From NCBI GenBank assembly GCA_050014015.1, contig JBEKEC010000003.1:117548-181547 (forward strand): a stretch of DNA of 64,000 bases, in the 5' to 3' direction. Shown one piece after another: positions 9,418-18,372 of this stretch (positions within the stretch are counted from its first letter, which is position 1; every line of letters starts with the position of its first letter). The translations under genes were made by a program, and so were the position numbers. The stretch comes from PALSA-1353 sp050014015 (GTDB lineage: Bacteria; Planctomycetota; Phycisphaerae; Tepidisphaerales; Tepidisphaeraceae). The notes beneath the pieces were generated by a model. That model saw only the letters and a program-made list of their open reading frames with translations. It did not search any database and was not told the DNA's origin.

Positions 9418-10530
9418 ATGAACGAACGGATTCGTGTTGGCGTCGTGGGCTGTGGAGCGATCAGCGGGCGGTATCTGCGGACGAGCCGGAGTTTTCCGAT
9501 CTTAGAGATTGCCGCGTGTGCGGATTTGAACCGGGCGGCGGCCGAGAAGGAGGCGGCGGAGCATGGCGTGCCGCGGGTCCTGAGCGTCGATGAATTGCTG
9601 GCCGATAAGTCGATCGACGTGGTCCTCAACCTGACAGTGCCCAAGGCGCACGCGCCGGTTTGCCTGGCGGCGCTCCAGGCGGGCAAGCACGTCTACGTCG
9701 AGAAGCCGCTGGCCGTGACGCGCCAGGACGGTCAGGCGATCTTACGCGAGGCGAAGAAATGCAAGCTGCTGGTGGGATGCGCACCGGATACGTTTCTTGG
9801 GTTGGGCCTGCAAACGGCGCGGAAGGCGATCGACGATGGAATGATCGGAAAACCGGCGAGTTTTCTGGCGTTCATGATGTGCGCGGGACACGAGCATTGG
9901 CATCCCAGTCCGGAGTTTTATTACCAAGCGGGCGGGGGTCCGATGTTGGACATGGGACCGTATTATTTGACGGCGCTTCTGAATTGCATGGGTCCGGTGA
10001 AACGCCTGATGGGGCTGGCGACCGTGGCGATCCCGGAGCGGACGATCACCAGCGACCCCAAGAGGGGGAAGAAGATCAACGTCCAGACGCCCGATCACGT
10101 GACCGGAAGCATTGAATTCGAGCAGGGCGCCGTGGGGACGATCGTGACGAGCTTTGCGACGCGGTTCGCCCAGTATGATGGAAACAGTCCGATCACGATT
10201 TTCGGGACGGAGGGGACGCTGCTCTTGCCGGACCCCAACGGCTTTGGCGGGCCGGTGAAATTGCGCGGGGTGGCCGACGCCGATTTCCGCCAATTACCAC
10301 CCGTGTTCGAGCATCAGTATGAACGGTCCGTGGGGCTGGCGGACATGGCATGGGCGATCCGCAAGGGTCGCGCCCCGCGCGCCAGCGGCGAGCAGGCGAT
10401 GGCCGTGCTCGATTTGATGCTGGGGTTCTTGGATTCGTCCGATCAGGGCAAGGCGTATGAACCCGCCGTGAAGTACGTTCGACCGGCCCCGTTGCCGATG
10501 GGGATGCCGTTTGGAGTGTTTGAAGCGTAA
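9418..10530 (+). CDS. Gfo/Idh/MocA family oxidoreductase
   Basis: This 370-residue NAD(P)-dependent oxidoreductase has the N-terminal Rossmann motif GVVGCGAISGRYLR, the family signature EKPLAVT near residue 103, and a C-terminal alpha/beta sheet domain. MDMGPYY-type text (GGGPMLDMGPYYLTALL) holds the usual catalytic-loop region. Such enzymes oxidise or epimerise sugars and inositols, often in planctomycete polysaccharide catabolism. It is preceded by the repeat block and faces folK, so no operon partner indicates a substrate. Length is normal. Confidence 0.85.
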   Translation: MNERIRVGVVGCGAISGRYLRTSRSFPILEIAACADLNRAAAEKEAAEHGVPRVLSVDELLADKSIDVVLNLTVPKAHAPVCLAALQAGKHVYVEKPLAVTRQDGQAILREAKKCKLLVGCAPDTFLGLGLQTARKAIDDGMIGKPASFLAFMMCAGHEHWHPSPEFYYQAGGGPMLDMGPYYLTALLNCMGPVKRLMGLATVAIPERTITSDPKRGKKINVQTPDHVTGSIEFEQGAVGTIVTSFATRFAQYDGNSPITIFGTEGTLLLPDPNGFGGPVKLRGVADADFRQLPPVFEHQYERSVGLADMAWAIRKGRAPRASGEQAMAVLDLMLGFLDSSDQGKAYEPAVKYVRPAPLPMGMPFGVFEA

Positions 10531-10549
10531 GAAGAATGGCGGTGAGGAG

Positions 10550-11038
10550 TCAGCCGGCTTGCCGATCGAGATTTTGCAAAAGCCCGGCGATCGTCATTTG
10601 CAGGATGGGGTGGACGGCTTCGGGGGCGATCTCGGCCAGAGGCCCCAGAACAAATCTGCGCTCGTGCATCAGAGGATGGGGGACAACCAGTTCCTGGCTG
10701 CTGATGATCTGATCGCCGTAGAGAAGCAGGTCGATGTCGATGATGCGGGGCTCCCATTTGCGGCGGCGGAGTCGGCCCATCTGTTGCTCGATTTCCATTA
10801 TCCGGTGCAGCAGAGCGTGGGAGCCGAGGGTCGTTTTGACCTCGGCGGCGGCGTTGAGAAATGGCGGAGCATCGGCGGGTCCGCCGACGGCGGGGTTTTC
10901 CATCAGCGACGAAGTGCGGGTGATGGAGATGCCCTCGGTGTCGGCGATTGCCGCCAGCGCCCGGCGGATGTTTCGCTCGCGATCGCCGAGATTGGCGCCA
11001 AGAGCGAGGTAGGCGGTGATCGCCGGAGGATGCCGCAT
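10550..11038 (-). CDS. folK: 2-amino-4-hydroxy-6-hydroxymethyldihydropteridine pyrophosphokinase
   Basis: HPPK transfers pyrophosphate from ATP to 6-hydroxymethyl-7,8-dihydropterin, the step before dihydropteroate synthase in folate synthesis (folP is at 60673 in this window). The 162-residue protein has the N-terminal YLALGANLGDRERNI, FLNAAAEVKT, and the signature RRRKWEPRIIDIDLLLYG with the metal-binding DIDLL, followed by VPHPLMHERRFVLGPLAEIAP. Full length for the family. The 35-bp palindrome at 11069-11162 lies just upstream. Confidence 0.92.
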   Translation of the reverse strand: MRHPPAITAYLALGANLGDRERNIRRALAAIADTEGISITRTSSLMENPAVGGPADAPPFLNAAAEVKTTLGSHALLHRIMEIEQQMGRLRRRKWEPRIIDIDLLLYGDQIISSQELVVPHPLMHERRFVLGPLAEIAPEAVHPILQMTIAGLLQNLDRQAG

Positions 11039-11068
11039 TGCCGAAGCCTATTCGGAGTACCGAAAATT

Positions 11069-11162
11069 CGAAACTCGAAATTCGAATGACGAATCAAATT
11101 CGAAGTCTAAAACTCGAATTTTGAGTTTCGAATTTGATTCGTCATTCGAATTTCGAGTTTCG
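11069..11162. repeat. 35-bp perfect inverted repeat (TTCGAA family)
   Basis: The arm 11069-11103 is an exact reverse complement of 11128-11162, with a 24-nt loop. The arms are built from permuted AATTCGA/TGACGAAT/AAATTCGA words. It fills the gap after the stop of the 11175-12743 gene and before folK, both on the minus strand. It would form a very strong hairpin in that transcript. Confidence 0.85.
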
Positions 11163-11174
11163 GATTTTGCTCGC

Positions 11175-12743
11175 TCATCGTCCTTCCGGCAGCGGGAATT
11201 CCTCGTCCCGCAGGGGAATCTGCACGTATCGGCCCGGATTGCCTTTGTTCAGGGCATTGACGATCCCATCGACGTTGCCGAGATCGACCGAGCGGTGCTC
11301 GCCGGTTTCGGTGTCGTAAACCGTGCGGTATCCGATGATGACCTCGTCGAAATCGGCGTTGCTGCGTTCGCGGATGAGTTCGTTGCGCTGGATGGATGCC
11401 AGGTAGTCGTCAAAAGCGTCCTGCTTTTCCTTCTGGGATTGCTCGAAGGCCTGAAAGTGGGCGTTGGAAGCGGCGATGTTCTGCTGAGAATGTTGGGCCA
11501 CGACGGCGTCGTTGAGCTTCCAGGACTTGGAGATGTCGAGCATGATCGGCAGGTTTGTGTCGAACGTGGAGTCGGGGCCGCAGACGCTGCATGCGTAGAC
11601 TCCCCACACTCCATTGCCGACAGAGTAACATTCCATCTGTGCCCAGGCGCGGAAGCGGTCGCTCTGGCCGTTCAGGGTTTGGGTGGTCCTGTAGTAAATG
11701 CGGGCGGCCTGGCCGTTGGGGAATTGGGCTTGGACGGAGCTGCTTTGGATGATTTGATCGAGCCGGATGGCCGGTCCACCGCGGGCCTGCGACATGTCGC
11801 TCAGTTGCGGCGTGAGATTCTTCAGCGCTTCAACCGGGTCGGTGTATGGAGCAACGAGCATTCGCATGGCGGGCGTCAATTGGCCGCTTTGGGCGAGCTG
11901 GTTCTGCACGGATGCGCCCATGGAATCAGGGGTGAGAACTTCCAGGTCGATGCCCAGGCTCACCGATTGCTGCGCCGGGCCTTGGACGAAGACCGAGCCG
12001 ATGTTGCTCGCGCTGGCGATCTTCCACTTGGGGGGAAGGTCGATGGTGCCCACGCCCTCGCCGAAGGACTGTGTCTGCATCTGGAGGTCCAGAGGAAGTG
12101 CGGCGGTCAGCTTGGCCCAATCGCCGTTCGGAGCGTCGGCGCGGTCGTAGATAATGGTGATGGCCGCGCCTTTGTCGCCGATGCCGCACATGATGATGCC
12201 CTTGACCGCTTGGCTCTTGAGCAGGCCGTTGAACGTCGCGCCGCCGCGGCGTTGTTGCTGGGCATCGGCGAAAGCGCCTAAAACGGACGGCTTGGAATCA
12301 AGGATGCGGGTCATGTCGCGCAGGGCGGCGATGATGGCGTCCCGCGGAGTGGTGGCATCGGTTTTTTGCGCGAAGATCGTGCGGCCGGCATCGGCGCTGG
12401 CCAGAACGGTGTAGCCGATGGACGCCGGATCGACATCCCCGACGCCGGTGGGCAGGAATTGGACTTGGCGTTGGGGTGGAGCGGCAGGGGTTGGGGTTGG
12501 TGGAATCGGTGGAACCACGGCAAATGGATTGGGTGGCGCCGAGGGCGTCTGGGACACCTGGGGCGGCGAAGGCGCCGGGGCCGGCGCAGGTGCCGCGACC
12601 TGGGCGGCGGGGCCCGCGGGTGCGGCGGCAACGCCGCCGGCGTCGTCGCCGTTGGCATGGGCGCGGATCGCGAAAATTCCCCCGACGATCAGAAGCACGA
12701 CGAACGAAATGGCCGCTCCGAATATAAAATAACTGATGCGCAT
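11175..12743 (-). CDS. Membrane-anchored Pro/Ala-rich protein of unknown function
   Basis: This 522-residue protein begins with one transmembrane segment (ISYFIFGAAISFVVLLIVGGIFAI), then a low-complexity Ala/Pro linker of roughly 70 residues, then a globular domain outside the membrane. The ATG at 12743 is chosen because GGAG lies 8 nt upstream and because it places the helix at the N-terminus; an upstream ATG at 12785 has neither. I do not recognise the globular domain. It has two Cys pairs of unknown meaning (MCGIG; CYSVGNGVWGVYACSVCGP). It stands alone between folK and the hydrogenase operon. Confidence 0.7.
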   Translation of the reverse strand: MRISYFIFGAAISFVVLLIVGGIFAIRAHANGDDAGGVAAAPAGPAAQVAAPAPAPAPSPPQVSQTPSAPPNPFAVVPPIPPTPTPAAPPQRQVQFLPTGVGDVDPASIGYTVLASADAGRTIFAQKTDATTPRDAIIAALRDMTRILDSKPSVLGAFADAQQQRRGGATFNGLLKSQAVKGIIMCGIGDKGAAITIIYDRADAPNGDWAKLTAALPLDLQMQTQSFGEGVGTIDLPPKWKIASASNIGSVFVQGPAQQSVSLGIDLEVLTPDSMGASVQNQLAQSGQLTPAMRMLVAPYTDPVEALKNLTPQLSDMSQARGGPAIRLDQIIQSSSVQAQFPNGQAARIYYRTTQTLNGQSDRFRAWAQMECYSVGNGVWGVYACSVCGPDSTFDTNLPIMLDISKSWKLNDAVVAQHSQQNIAASNAHFQAFEQSQKEKQDAFDDYLASIQRNELIRERSNADFDEVIIGYRTVYDTETGEHRSVDLGNVDGIVNALNKGNPGRYVQIPLRDEEFPLPEGR

Positions 12744-12892
12744 GTCGGGCTCCGTTATGAAGGAAAGATGGTAACGCGCGGGCAAAACTCAAACAACGGA
12801 ACGCAAGAAGCGGTGGGCTATCGGGTCAAGCGCGCGTTTTGGGCACTTTTGCTCAACTCCCCGCTTTGGTGAGTTCAATCTTCAACGTGGGG

Positions 12893-13219
12893 TCAGAATT
12901 CGCGGTCGCGAGTGACCGCGGGGCCGCCGTGGCTGGTGGACAGCCGCAGGGAATCCTTGGGGCAAATCTCGACGCAGTAGCCGCAACTGATGCAGCGAAG
13001 GCGGTCGATGGCGAATGTCTTCTTTGCGCGATTGACGAGGAGCGCGCCGGTGGGACATTTTTTCGCGCAGGCGGTGCAGTAGACGCAGGTGGCTCTGTCG
13101 AGGTCGAGTTGGCCGCGAGAGCCGGCGATGGCACGGCGCGGGCGGAAGGGGTAGCGCGTCGTCGGCGGACGTTTCATCGCCCATTTCAGCGCGAGCCTGG
13201 ACATCTCGAGATAAGCCAT
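12893..13219 (-). CDS. echF: Ech-type hydrogenase ferredoxin subunit (EchF-like)
   Basis: This 108-residue protein carries two [4Fe-4S] motifs, CVYCTACAKKCP and CISCGYCVEICP, in the arrangement of NuoI/EchF polyferredoxin subunits that pass electrons between ferredoxin and the hydrogenase small subunit. The ATG at 13219 is one base beyond the stop of the large-subunit gene (13221), with GGAG upstream; the longer ORF form would overlap that gene. It is the last gene of the echABCDEF-ordered operon running leftwards from 18372. Confidence 0.85.
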   Translation of the reverse strand: MAYLEMSRLALKWAMKRPPTTRYPFRPRRAIAGSRGQLDLDRATCVYCTACAKKCPTGALLVNRAKKTFAIDRLRCISCGYCVEICPKDSLRLSTSHGGPAVTRDREF

Positions 13220-13220
13220 T

Positions 13221-14297
13221 TCATCTCTCCGTGCAGCTGATACAGGGATCGATCGTGAGCAAGAGCACGGGCACGTCGGCCAAGTCACAACCCTGCAACA
13301 ATTGGAGCATGGCGGGGAGATTGGCGAACGTCGGCGTGCGAATGCGGAAGCGCTGGAGGTTCTTGGCGCCGGTTGCTTTCAGGTAATAGACGACTTCGCC
13401 GCGAGGTTGCTCGGTGCGGGCGATAATTTCGCCGTTGGGGTTGCCGGTGACTTTGACGGCAACTTCGCCGGCGGGGATTTTAGCCAGGGCCTGGCGGATA
13501 AGCCGGATGGATTGCAGAAGCTCGTCGCAACGGACGGCGCAGCGGGCGTAGGAATCACCCTCGGTGCGCGTGATGGGCGTCAGATCCAGGTCCTTGAACG
13601 CGGCATAGCCGAGGGTGCGCATGTCCTGGGCGACACCGCTGGCGCGGAGGGTGGGGCCGACGCAGCCGAGGTCGTACGCCTGCTGCCGCGAGAGGACGCC
13701 GACGCCGCCGAGCCGTGCCTTCACGGAACGGTCGTTGATAAACACCTTGGTGATCTCGGCAATGTCCGCCTCGATGGAATCCAGGTCCGTGATCGTTTGC
13801 TTGATGGTTTCGGCATCGATGTCACGGCGCACGCCGCCGATTTTGCAGGAACCGAAGATGACGCGGCCGCCGGCAGTGGCTTCGACGACGTTGAGCACCT
13901 TTTCCCGCACGCGCCAGGAATGCATGAAGAGGCTTTCAAATCCCATGGCGTCGGCCATCAGGCCGAGCCAGAGCAGATGGCTGTGAATCCGGGACAGTTC
14001 GCCCCAAACGGTGCGCAAATACAAGGCGCGCGGGGGGACCGCGACGTTCATGAGCGATTCGATCCCCTGGCAATAGGTTTGGGAGTGAATGAAACTACAG
14101 ATGCCGCAAATGCGTTCGGCGACGTAAACGAACTCGACGTAATCCTTCTTCTCGACGAGTTTTTCGAGGCCGCGATGGATGAAGCCGATGGAAGGCCGCG
14201 CTTCGACGACTTTTTCGTCTTCGACGACGAGATCGAGATGAACCGGCTCCGGCAAGACGGGGTGTTGAGGGCCAAAGGGAATGATCGTGCGCGGCAT
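13221..14297 (-). CDS. echE: Group 4 [NiFe]-hydrogenase large subunit (EchE-like)
   Basis: This 358-residue protein keeps both pairs of [NiFe] ligands: RICGIC (Cys64 and Cys67) and DPCISC (Cys352 and Cys355). NuoD proteins of complex I lack these, so this is a true hydrogenase-type subunit rather than a quinone-reactive one. It ends at DPCISCTER with no C-terminal extension for a maturation endopeptidase to remove, as known for some Ech/Coo-type enzymes. It should catalyse proton reduction or H2 oxidation coupled to ferredoxin and membrane ion transport. It is the fifth gene in the operon. No hyp maturation genes are in the window. Confidence 0.9.
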   Translation of the reverse strand: MPRTIIPFGPQHPVLPEPVHLDLVVEDEKVVEARPSIGFIHRGLEKLVEKKDYVEFVYVAERICGICSFIHSQTYCQGIESLMNVAVPPRALYLRTVWGELSRIHSHLLWLGLMADAMGFESLFMHSWRVREKVLNVVEATAGGRVIFGSCKIGGVRRDIDAETIKQTITDLDSIEADIAEITKVFINDRSVKARLGGVGVLSRQQAYDLGCVGPTLRASGVAQDMRTLGYAAFKDLDLTPITRTEGDSYARCAVRCDELLQSIRLIRQALAKIPAGEVAVKVTGNPNGEIIARTEQPRGEVVYYLKATGAKNLQRFRIRTPTFANLPAMLQLLQGCDLADVPVLLLTIDPCISCTER

Positions 14298-14304
14298 AAT
14301 TTCC

Positions 14305-14715
14305 TCACGTCGCAGTCTTGGCCGGGGCGGCCGGTTTCGGCTCCGCCGTTGGGTTTGGCCGGGGCGCTTTTATGCTGGCGAACGGGTGCTTGATCGCCGT
14401 CTTGTATAAATTGCCGTGAAAATCCACTGCCATGCCATCCACTTGAATGTCGAACAGGTCGTGTATTTCGTTCTCATAGAGCAGCACGCATTTATAAATG
14501 GAGCAGATGCTGGGCAGGCGGGGCTGGGCGAGGGGTAAATTCAGCCGCAGGTTGGCCAGGCGGTTTTCGAGGTCGAAGCTGTAGGTCAACTCCATGGATT
14601 CGGGCAAGCGCGCCGCGCCGATTTGAACGAGGCGATATCCCTGATCGCGGAGGGCCCGCACTTTTTCCAGCAGGACGTCGGCGGTGATGGTTTCGATGTT
14701 TGTTTCGCCGGTCAT
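14305..14715 (-). CDS. echD: Hydrogenase subunit EchD-like (NuoC family)
   Basis: This 136-residue protein resembles the 30-kDa complex I subunit NuoC in its short EchD form: a MELTYSFDL strand region, LPSICSIYKCVLLYENEIHDLFDI, the conserved part that contacts the large subunit, and a Pro/Ala-rich tail (PTAEPKPAAPAKTAT). It bridges the small and large subunits at the cytoplasmic arm. Its start overlaps the stop of the upstream fusion gene by 4 bp, indicating translational coupling. Position between EchC and EchE matches other Ech operons. Confidence 0.85.
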   Translation of the reverse strand: MTGETNIETITADVLLEKVRALRDQGYRLVQIGAARLPESMELTYSFDLENRLANLRLNLPLAQPRLPSICSIYKCVLLYENEIHDLFDIQVDGMAVDFHGNLYKTAIKHPFASIKAPRPNPTAEPKPAAPAKTAT

Positions 14716-15617
14716 GCGCGCTCCTTCTGGAGATGAACGCTGGTATCGGCGGGCGCGGCGGGCATGATCTGGACGATTCGATAGCCCTGCCGCTGAAGCC
14801 AGGCGATGTTTTCCTCGCTCTTGCCTCCGACGGCCGTTTCAAAACGCTTCACGTCGTTCTGAAGGGCATGTTCGATTTCAGCCAACAGCCGGCGGCCAAT
14901 GCCGCGGCCTTGAAAATACGGATGCACCATGATGCGGCTGACTTGGGCGGCGTGTTCGTTGGGGCGCGCCCGCGCGGAGCCGATGAGCTTGCCGTTGACC
15001 ACCGCCTTGACGAATCGCGTCTTGGAAAATTCTTCGGTCAATTCCGGCAGAGTTTCCATCAGAGGCGGGACGTTTTCCTCGCCGCCGTAGAGTTCTTCGT
15101 GCAACCGATAGGCGATGCGTTGAAGCGCGAGGATTTCCGGGGCGTCGGCCAGCTCGGCGGGGAGATAGAGGGTTTGGTCGCGGTTGGCATTGGACCGCAT
15201 GGCGCGATGTTTCTGTTCCAGCACCTGGACGGCCTTGACGACGCCGTCAATGATGGCTTCCGGCCTGGCGGCGCAGCCGGGGACGTAGACGTCCACGGGG
15301 ATGACGTTGTCCACGCCGCCGGAAATGTTGTAGCACTCGCGGAAGATCCCGCCCGTGCAGGCGCAGGCGCCGACGGCCACGACGGTCTTGGGCTCGGGCA
15401 TCTGCTCGTAGAGATTGCGAATGACGGATTTGCTCTGCTCGTTGACGGCGCCGGTGACGAGAAAGATGTCGGCATGCTTGGGATTGCCGGTGTTGACGAC
15501 GCCCAACCGCTCGACGTCGAAGAGCGGCGTGAGGCACGCCAGCGTCTCGATGTCGCAGCCGTTGCAGCTCGACGCGTCATAGTGGAGGATCCAGGGCGAT
15601 TTTCCGAAACCGGCCAT
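14712..15617 (-). CDS. echC: EchC-like hydrogenase small subunit fused to a GNAT acetyltransferase
   Basis: Residues 1-135 are a NuoB/EchC-type small subunit with the cysteines of one [4Fe-4S] cluster: SSCNGC (Cys18, Cys21), VGACAC (Cys85) and PGC (Cys115). Residues about 150-290 are a GNAT N-acetyltransferase, with the acetyl-CoA loop VHPYFQGRGIGRRLL at 231-245 and a typical C-terminal strand. The linker (about 135-150) is Asn/Arg-rich and the frame is continuous with no stop. EchC proteins are normally about 150 residues, so this is a real domain gain. The ATG at 15617 has GGGTGAGG 6-7 nt upstream. The target of the acetyltransferase is unknown; regulation of the complex is one possibility. 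Confidence 0.85.
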   Translation of the reverse strand: MAGFGKSPWILHYDASSCNGCDIETLACLTPLFDVERLGVVNTGNPKHADIFLVTGAVNEQSKSVIRNLYEQMPEPKTVVAVGACACTGGIFRECYNISGGVDNVIPVDVYVPGCAARPEAIIDGVVKAVQVLEQKHRAMRSNANRDQTLYLPAELADAPEILALQRIAYRLHEELYGGEENVPPLMETLPELTEEFSKTRFVKAVVNGKLIGSARARPNEHAAQVSRIMVHPYFQGRGIGRRLLAEIEHALQNDVKRFETAVGGKSEENIAWLQRQGYRIVQIMPAAPADTSVHLQKERA

Positions 15618-15625
15618 GTGCAGCC

Positions 15626-16480
15626 TCACCCTTGCAAGAGCGAAAGAACAAGAATATTTCCAAATCCCAACACCAGGGCGACGGCCCAGGAGCTGCGGAT
15701 CGCCGCCGGCCATTTGAGCCGGGCAAACACGTTGTCAACGAAGATTACGAATAAAAAAGCCCCAAGGGATGCACATACGCCCAGCAGCGGTCGCGAAGCG
15801 AAAAACAAGTAGACCCATCCGAGCAGAAACACGATCTCATACCAGTGGGCGACCTCGATCAGGGCCAGGGTTCGCGCGGAGAACTCGGTGGTGATGCCGC
15901 GGACCAATTCCTGATGGGCGTGATGCGAAGAGGACAGATCGAAGGGAGATTTGCGGAACTTGATCACCAGTGCGTAAAGGAACCCAAGAAACACACCGGG
16001 CAACGCCAGCACGAGAAGCGAGCCGTGATTGGCGATGTCGTGAACGGAAAAGCTTTTGGTCACGACGTACATGCCGATGGGAGTCAGCAGGACCAGGGGC
16101 TCATAAGCCATCATCTGGATGAGTTCGCGTTCCGCGCCGATGAAGCTGTATGGAGAGCTGGCGGTGTAGGCGCCCAGCACAAAGAAAATCGCGCCCAGGG
16201 TCAGGGCGAAGATCACCAGGAGCAGGTCCGAGCCGGCGAAGAAGAGCGCTCCGGAGAAGATCACCAGCAGAAGGAAGAGGACGATATAGAGGTTTTGCGG
16301 ACGCCGGGCGACCAGATTCTGCTTTTGCCAGAGTTTCCAGACGTCGTAGAAGGGCTGGAGGATGGGCGGCCCAAGCCGCGATTGCATGCGCGCGGAAATT
16401 CGACGGTCCCAGCCGACGAGCAGCCCGCCGACGATCGGGCCGGCCAGAAGATAGATGATGAGTCGAATCCAAAGGTTCAT
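15626..16480 (-). CDS. echB: Hydrogenase membrane subunit EchB-like (NuoH family)
   Basis: This 284-residue membrane protein has about eight hydrophobic segments and the NuoH/EchB landmarks RMQSRLGPPILQPFYDVWKLWQK, AERELIQMMAYEPL and KFRKSPFDLSSSHHAHQELVRGITTEFS. It links the peripheral arm to the ion pump. The start is set at 16480, whose ATG overlaps the stop of echA (ATGA), rather than at upstream in-frame ATGs. Length fits EchB (about 290 residues). Confidence 0.88.
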   Translation of the reverse strand: MNLWIRLIIYLLAGPIVGGLLVGWDRRISARMQSRLGPPILQPFYDVWKLWQKQNLVARRPQNLYIVLFLLLVIFSGALFFAGSDLLLVIFALTLGAIFFVLGAYTASSPYSFIGAERELIQMMAYEPLVLLTPIGMYVVTKSFSVHDIANHGSLLVLALPGVFLGFLYALVIKFRKSPFDLSSSHHAHQELVRGITTEFSARTLALIEVAHWYEIVFLLGWVYLFFASRPLLGVCASLGAFLFVIFVDNVFARLKWPAAIRSSWAVALVLGFGNILVLSLLQG

Positions 16481-18372
16481 AAGCATGCCACCACGACCAT
16501 TCCAGTCAGAAGCATCGCGCAAGAGACGGCGCCCCATCGGGAGAGCCATGCTTCGTTGAGCAATTCGCGCAAGTAATAGTTCTGCATGGTCACGTTCTGC
16601 GCCACGCCGCCGGATCCCGCGAAGCGCTCGATGCCCGGCAAGTTTGCGCCGCCGAGGTAGGGCCCGACGGTCTTGATGATGTTTGCGCGGCGTCCGTAGT
16701 TGACGAAGCTGATGGGAAAGAGCAGGACAATCGCCATCATCAGACCCATGATTACAAGGTTACCGTGGGAGAACGAACCGGACTGACCGTAAACCGATAG
16801 AACATAAGGCTCGATGAGCCTTGACGAGATCAGGGGGAAGAACAGACATGCCAGGAAGGTCGCGATGCTCAGGCCATAGATGGCAATGAACTCGCCGGCG
16901 CCGAGTTCATTGCCGATGCGCTCGGAGGATTCGGTGACTTGCAGCAGCTTGCCCATCCACTTGGCCCAGAAGAAGAGCGTTGCCGAGCTGCCAAATACGA
17001 TGAAAACCGTGAGCATGGGGGAAGCATCGACGACGGCTTTCAGCACCGCCCACTTGCTGATCAACATTCCGAACGGGGCGAGGAACATGCCGGCCATGCC
17101 GACCAGCATCATCACCGCCACCTGGGGCATCTTGACGATCAAGCCGGACATCGCTTCGATGTCGCGGCTGTGCAGCTTGTGCTCGACGACGCCGACGCAC
17201 AGGAAGAGCAGGCATTTGGCGACGGCGTGGAAGATAATCAGGAGGATGCCGGCCCAAACGGCTTCGGCGGTGCCCAGTCCACCGCAGAGCACGATCAGGC
17301 CGAGGTTGGCAACGGTGGAATAGGCCAGGACGCGTTTGGCTTCGCTGGTGGTGATCGCGGCCAAAGAACCGATGACGAACGTCACGCCGCCGACCAGCGC
17401 CACCAACAGCCCGACGCGCGTGTGGGCGACGACCGGCGCCAGGCGGAGAATCAGGTACACCCCCGCCTTGACCATGGTGCTGGAATGCAAAAGAGCGGAG
17501 ACGGGGGTCGGGGCCACCATCGCCCCGAGCAGCCAGCTTGAAAATGGCATTTGCGCGGCCTTGGTGATTCCGGCAAAGCAAAGCAGCGCGGCGGGCAGGA
17601 GTACGAGCGACTGACGCGAGGCGATGAGCGTTTGCAATTCGATGCTGCCGGTTTTCCGATAGAACCAAACGATCGCCGCGGCAAATGCCAGGCCTCCCGC
17701 CAGATTCATCACCAGCGCCCTCAGCGCGTTGTTTCGGGCTTCGTCGGTTTGCGTGTATCCGATCAGCAGGAACGAGCAGAGCGTGGTGATCTCCCAGAAG
17801 AGGAACAGCCAGATGAGATTGTTGGCGAAAACAAGGCCGAACATTGCGCCCATGAAGATAAAGAGCAGGGCGAAGAAAAAGGGACGGCGGTCGGCGAACT
17901 CCGGATGGGCGCTTTGGTGGTACTGGCGCATGTAATCCAGCGCGTAAAGGAAAATGGCCCCCCCCACCACGCCGTTGATCAGCGCCATGATTACGGCAAA
18001 GTTGTCGATGAACAGATTCCGGGCAATTTCGATATGCGAGCCGTAACTACACTCAAACCAGACCATCAAGACGGCTTGAGCCAACATGATGGCGACGATC
18101 AGCGGGCGTTTGGCGCGCACGCCGACGTAAATCACGTAAAGGGCCATCGCAACTTCGACGGCGAGCGTTCCAAGGTCGAGCCAATGGCGGTTTATTGAGA
18201 CCCTAAAATTCGGGATGGCGGCAGGCCTGACGGCCAGGAGCACCGTGGCGGCACAAACGACCAGAGTCACCATTGCAACGAGAATTCGGCGGAGGGCGTC
18301 AGAGCGCACGCACAACAGGCATGCGCCTGCGGCAAAGGGCAGGAGAATCAGTAATGGCGGGAGCGGTGCCAT
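16477..18372 (-). CDS. echA: Hydrogenase ion-pump subunit EchA-like (NuoL/MrpA family)
   Basis: This 631-residue integral membrane protein has the NuoL/NuoM/Mrp antiporter core: SLLLIGYTQTDEARNNALRALVMN, KAAQMPFSSWLLGAMVAPTPVSALLHSSTMVKAGVYLILR, and AYSTVANLGLIVLCGGLG with the usual Lys and His residues of the channel. It should translocate protons or Na+. It is the first gene of the six-gene operon, whose promoter must lie in the 18373-18612 divergent gap. Order echA-B-C-D-E-F is complete. Confidence 0.9.
   Translation of the reverse strand: MAPLPPLLILLPFAAGACLLCVRSDALRRILVAMVTLVVCAATVLLAVRPAAIPNFRVSINRHWLDLGTLAVEVAMALYVIYVGVRAKRPLIVAIMLAQAVLMVWFECSYGSHIEIARNLFIDNFAVIMALINGVVGGAIFLYALDYMRQYHQSAHPEFADRRPFFFALLFIFMGAMFGLVFANNLIWLFLFWEITTLCSFLLIGYTQTDEARNNALRALVMNLAGGLAFAAAIVWFYRKTGSIELQTLIASRQSLVLLPAALLCFAGITKAAQMPFSSWLLGAMVAPTPVSALLHSSTMVKAGVYLILRLAPVVAHTRVGLLVALVGGVTFVIGSLAAITTSEAKRVLAYSTVANLGLIVLCGGLGTAEAVWAGILLIIFHAVAKCLLFLCVGVVEHKLHSRDIEAMSGLIVKMPQVAVMMLVGMAGMFLAPFGMLISKWAVLKAVVDASPMLTVFIVFGSSATLFFWAKWMGKLLQVTESSERIGNELGAGEFIAIYGLSIATFLACLFFPLISSRLIEPYVLSVYGQSGSFSHGNLVIMGLMMAIVLLFPISFVNYGRRANIIKTVGPYLGGANLPGIERFAGSGGVAQNVTMQNYYLRELLNEAWLSRWGAVSCAMLLTGMVVVACL

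Noticed and set aside
13302..14393. A 363-codon plus-strand frame opposite echE
   Set aside because: Antisense shadow of the hydrogenase large subunit.
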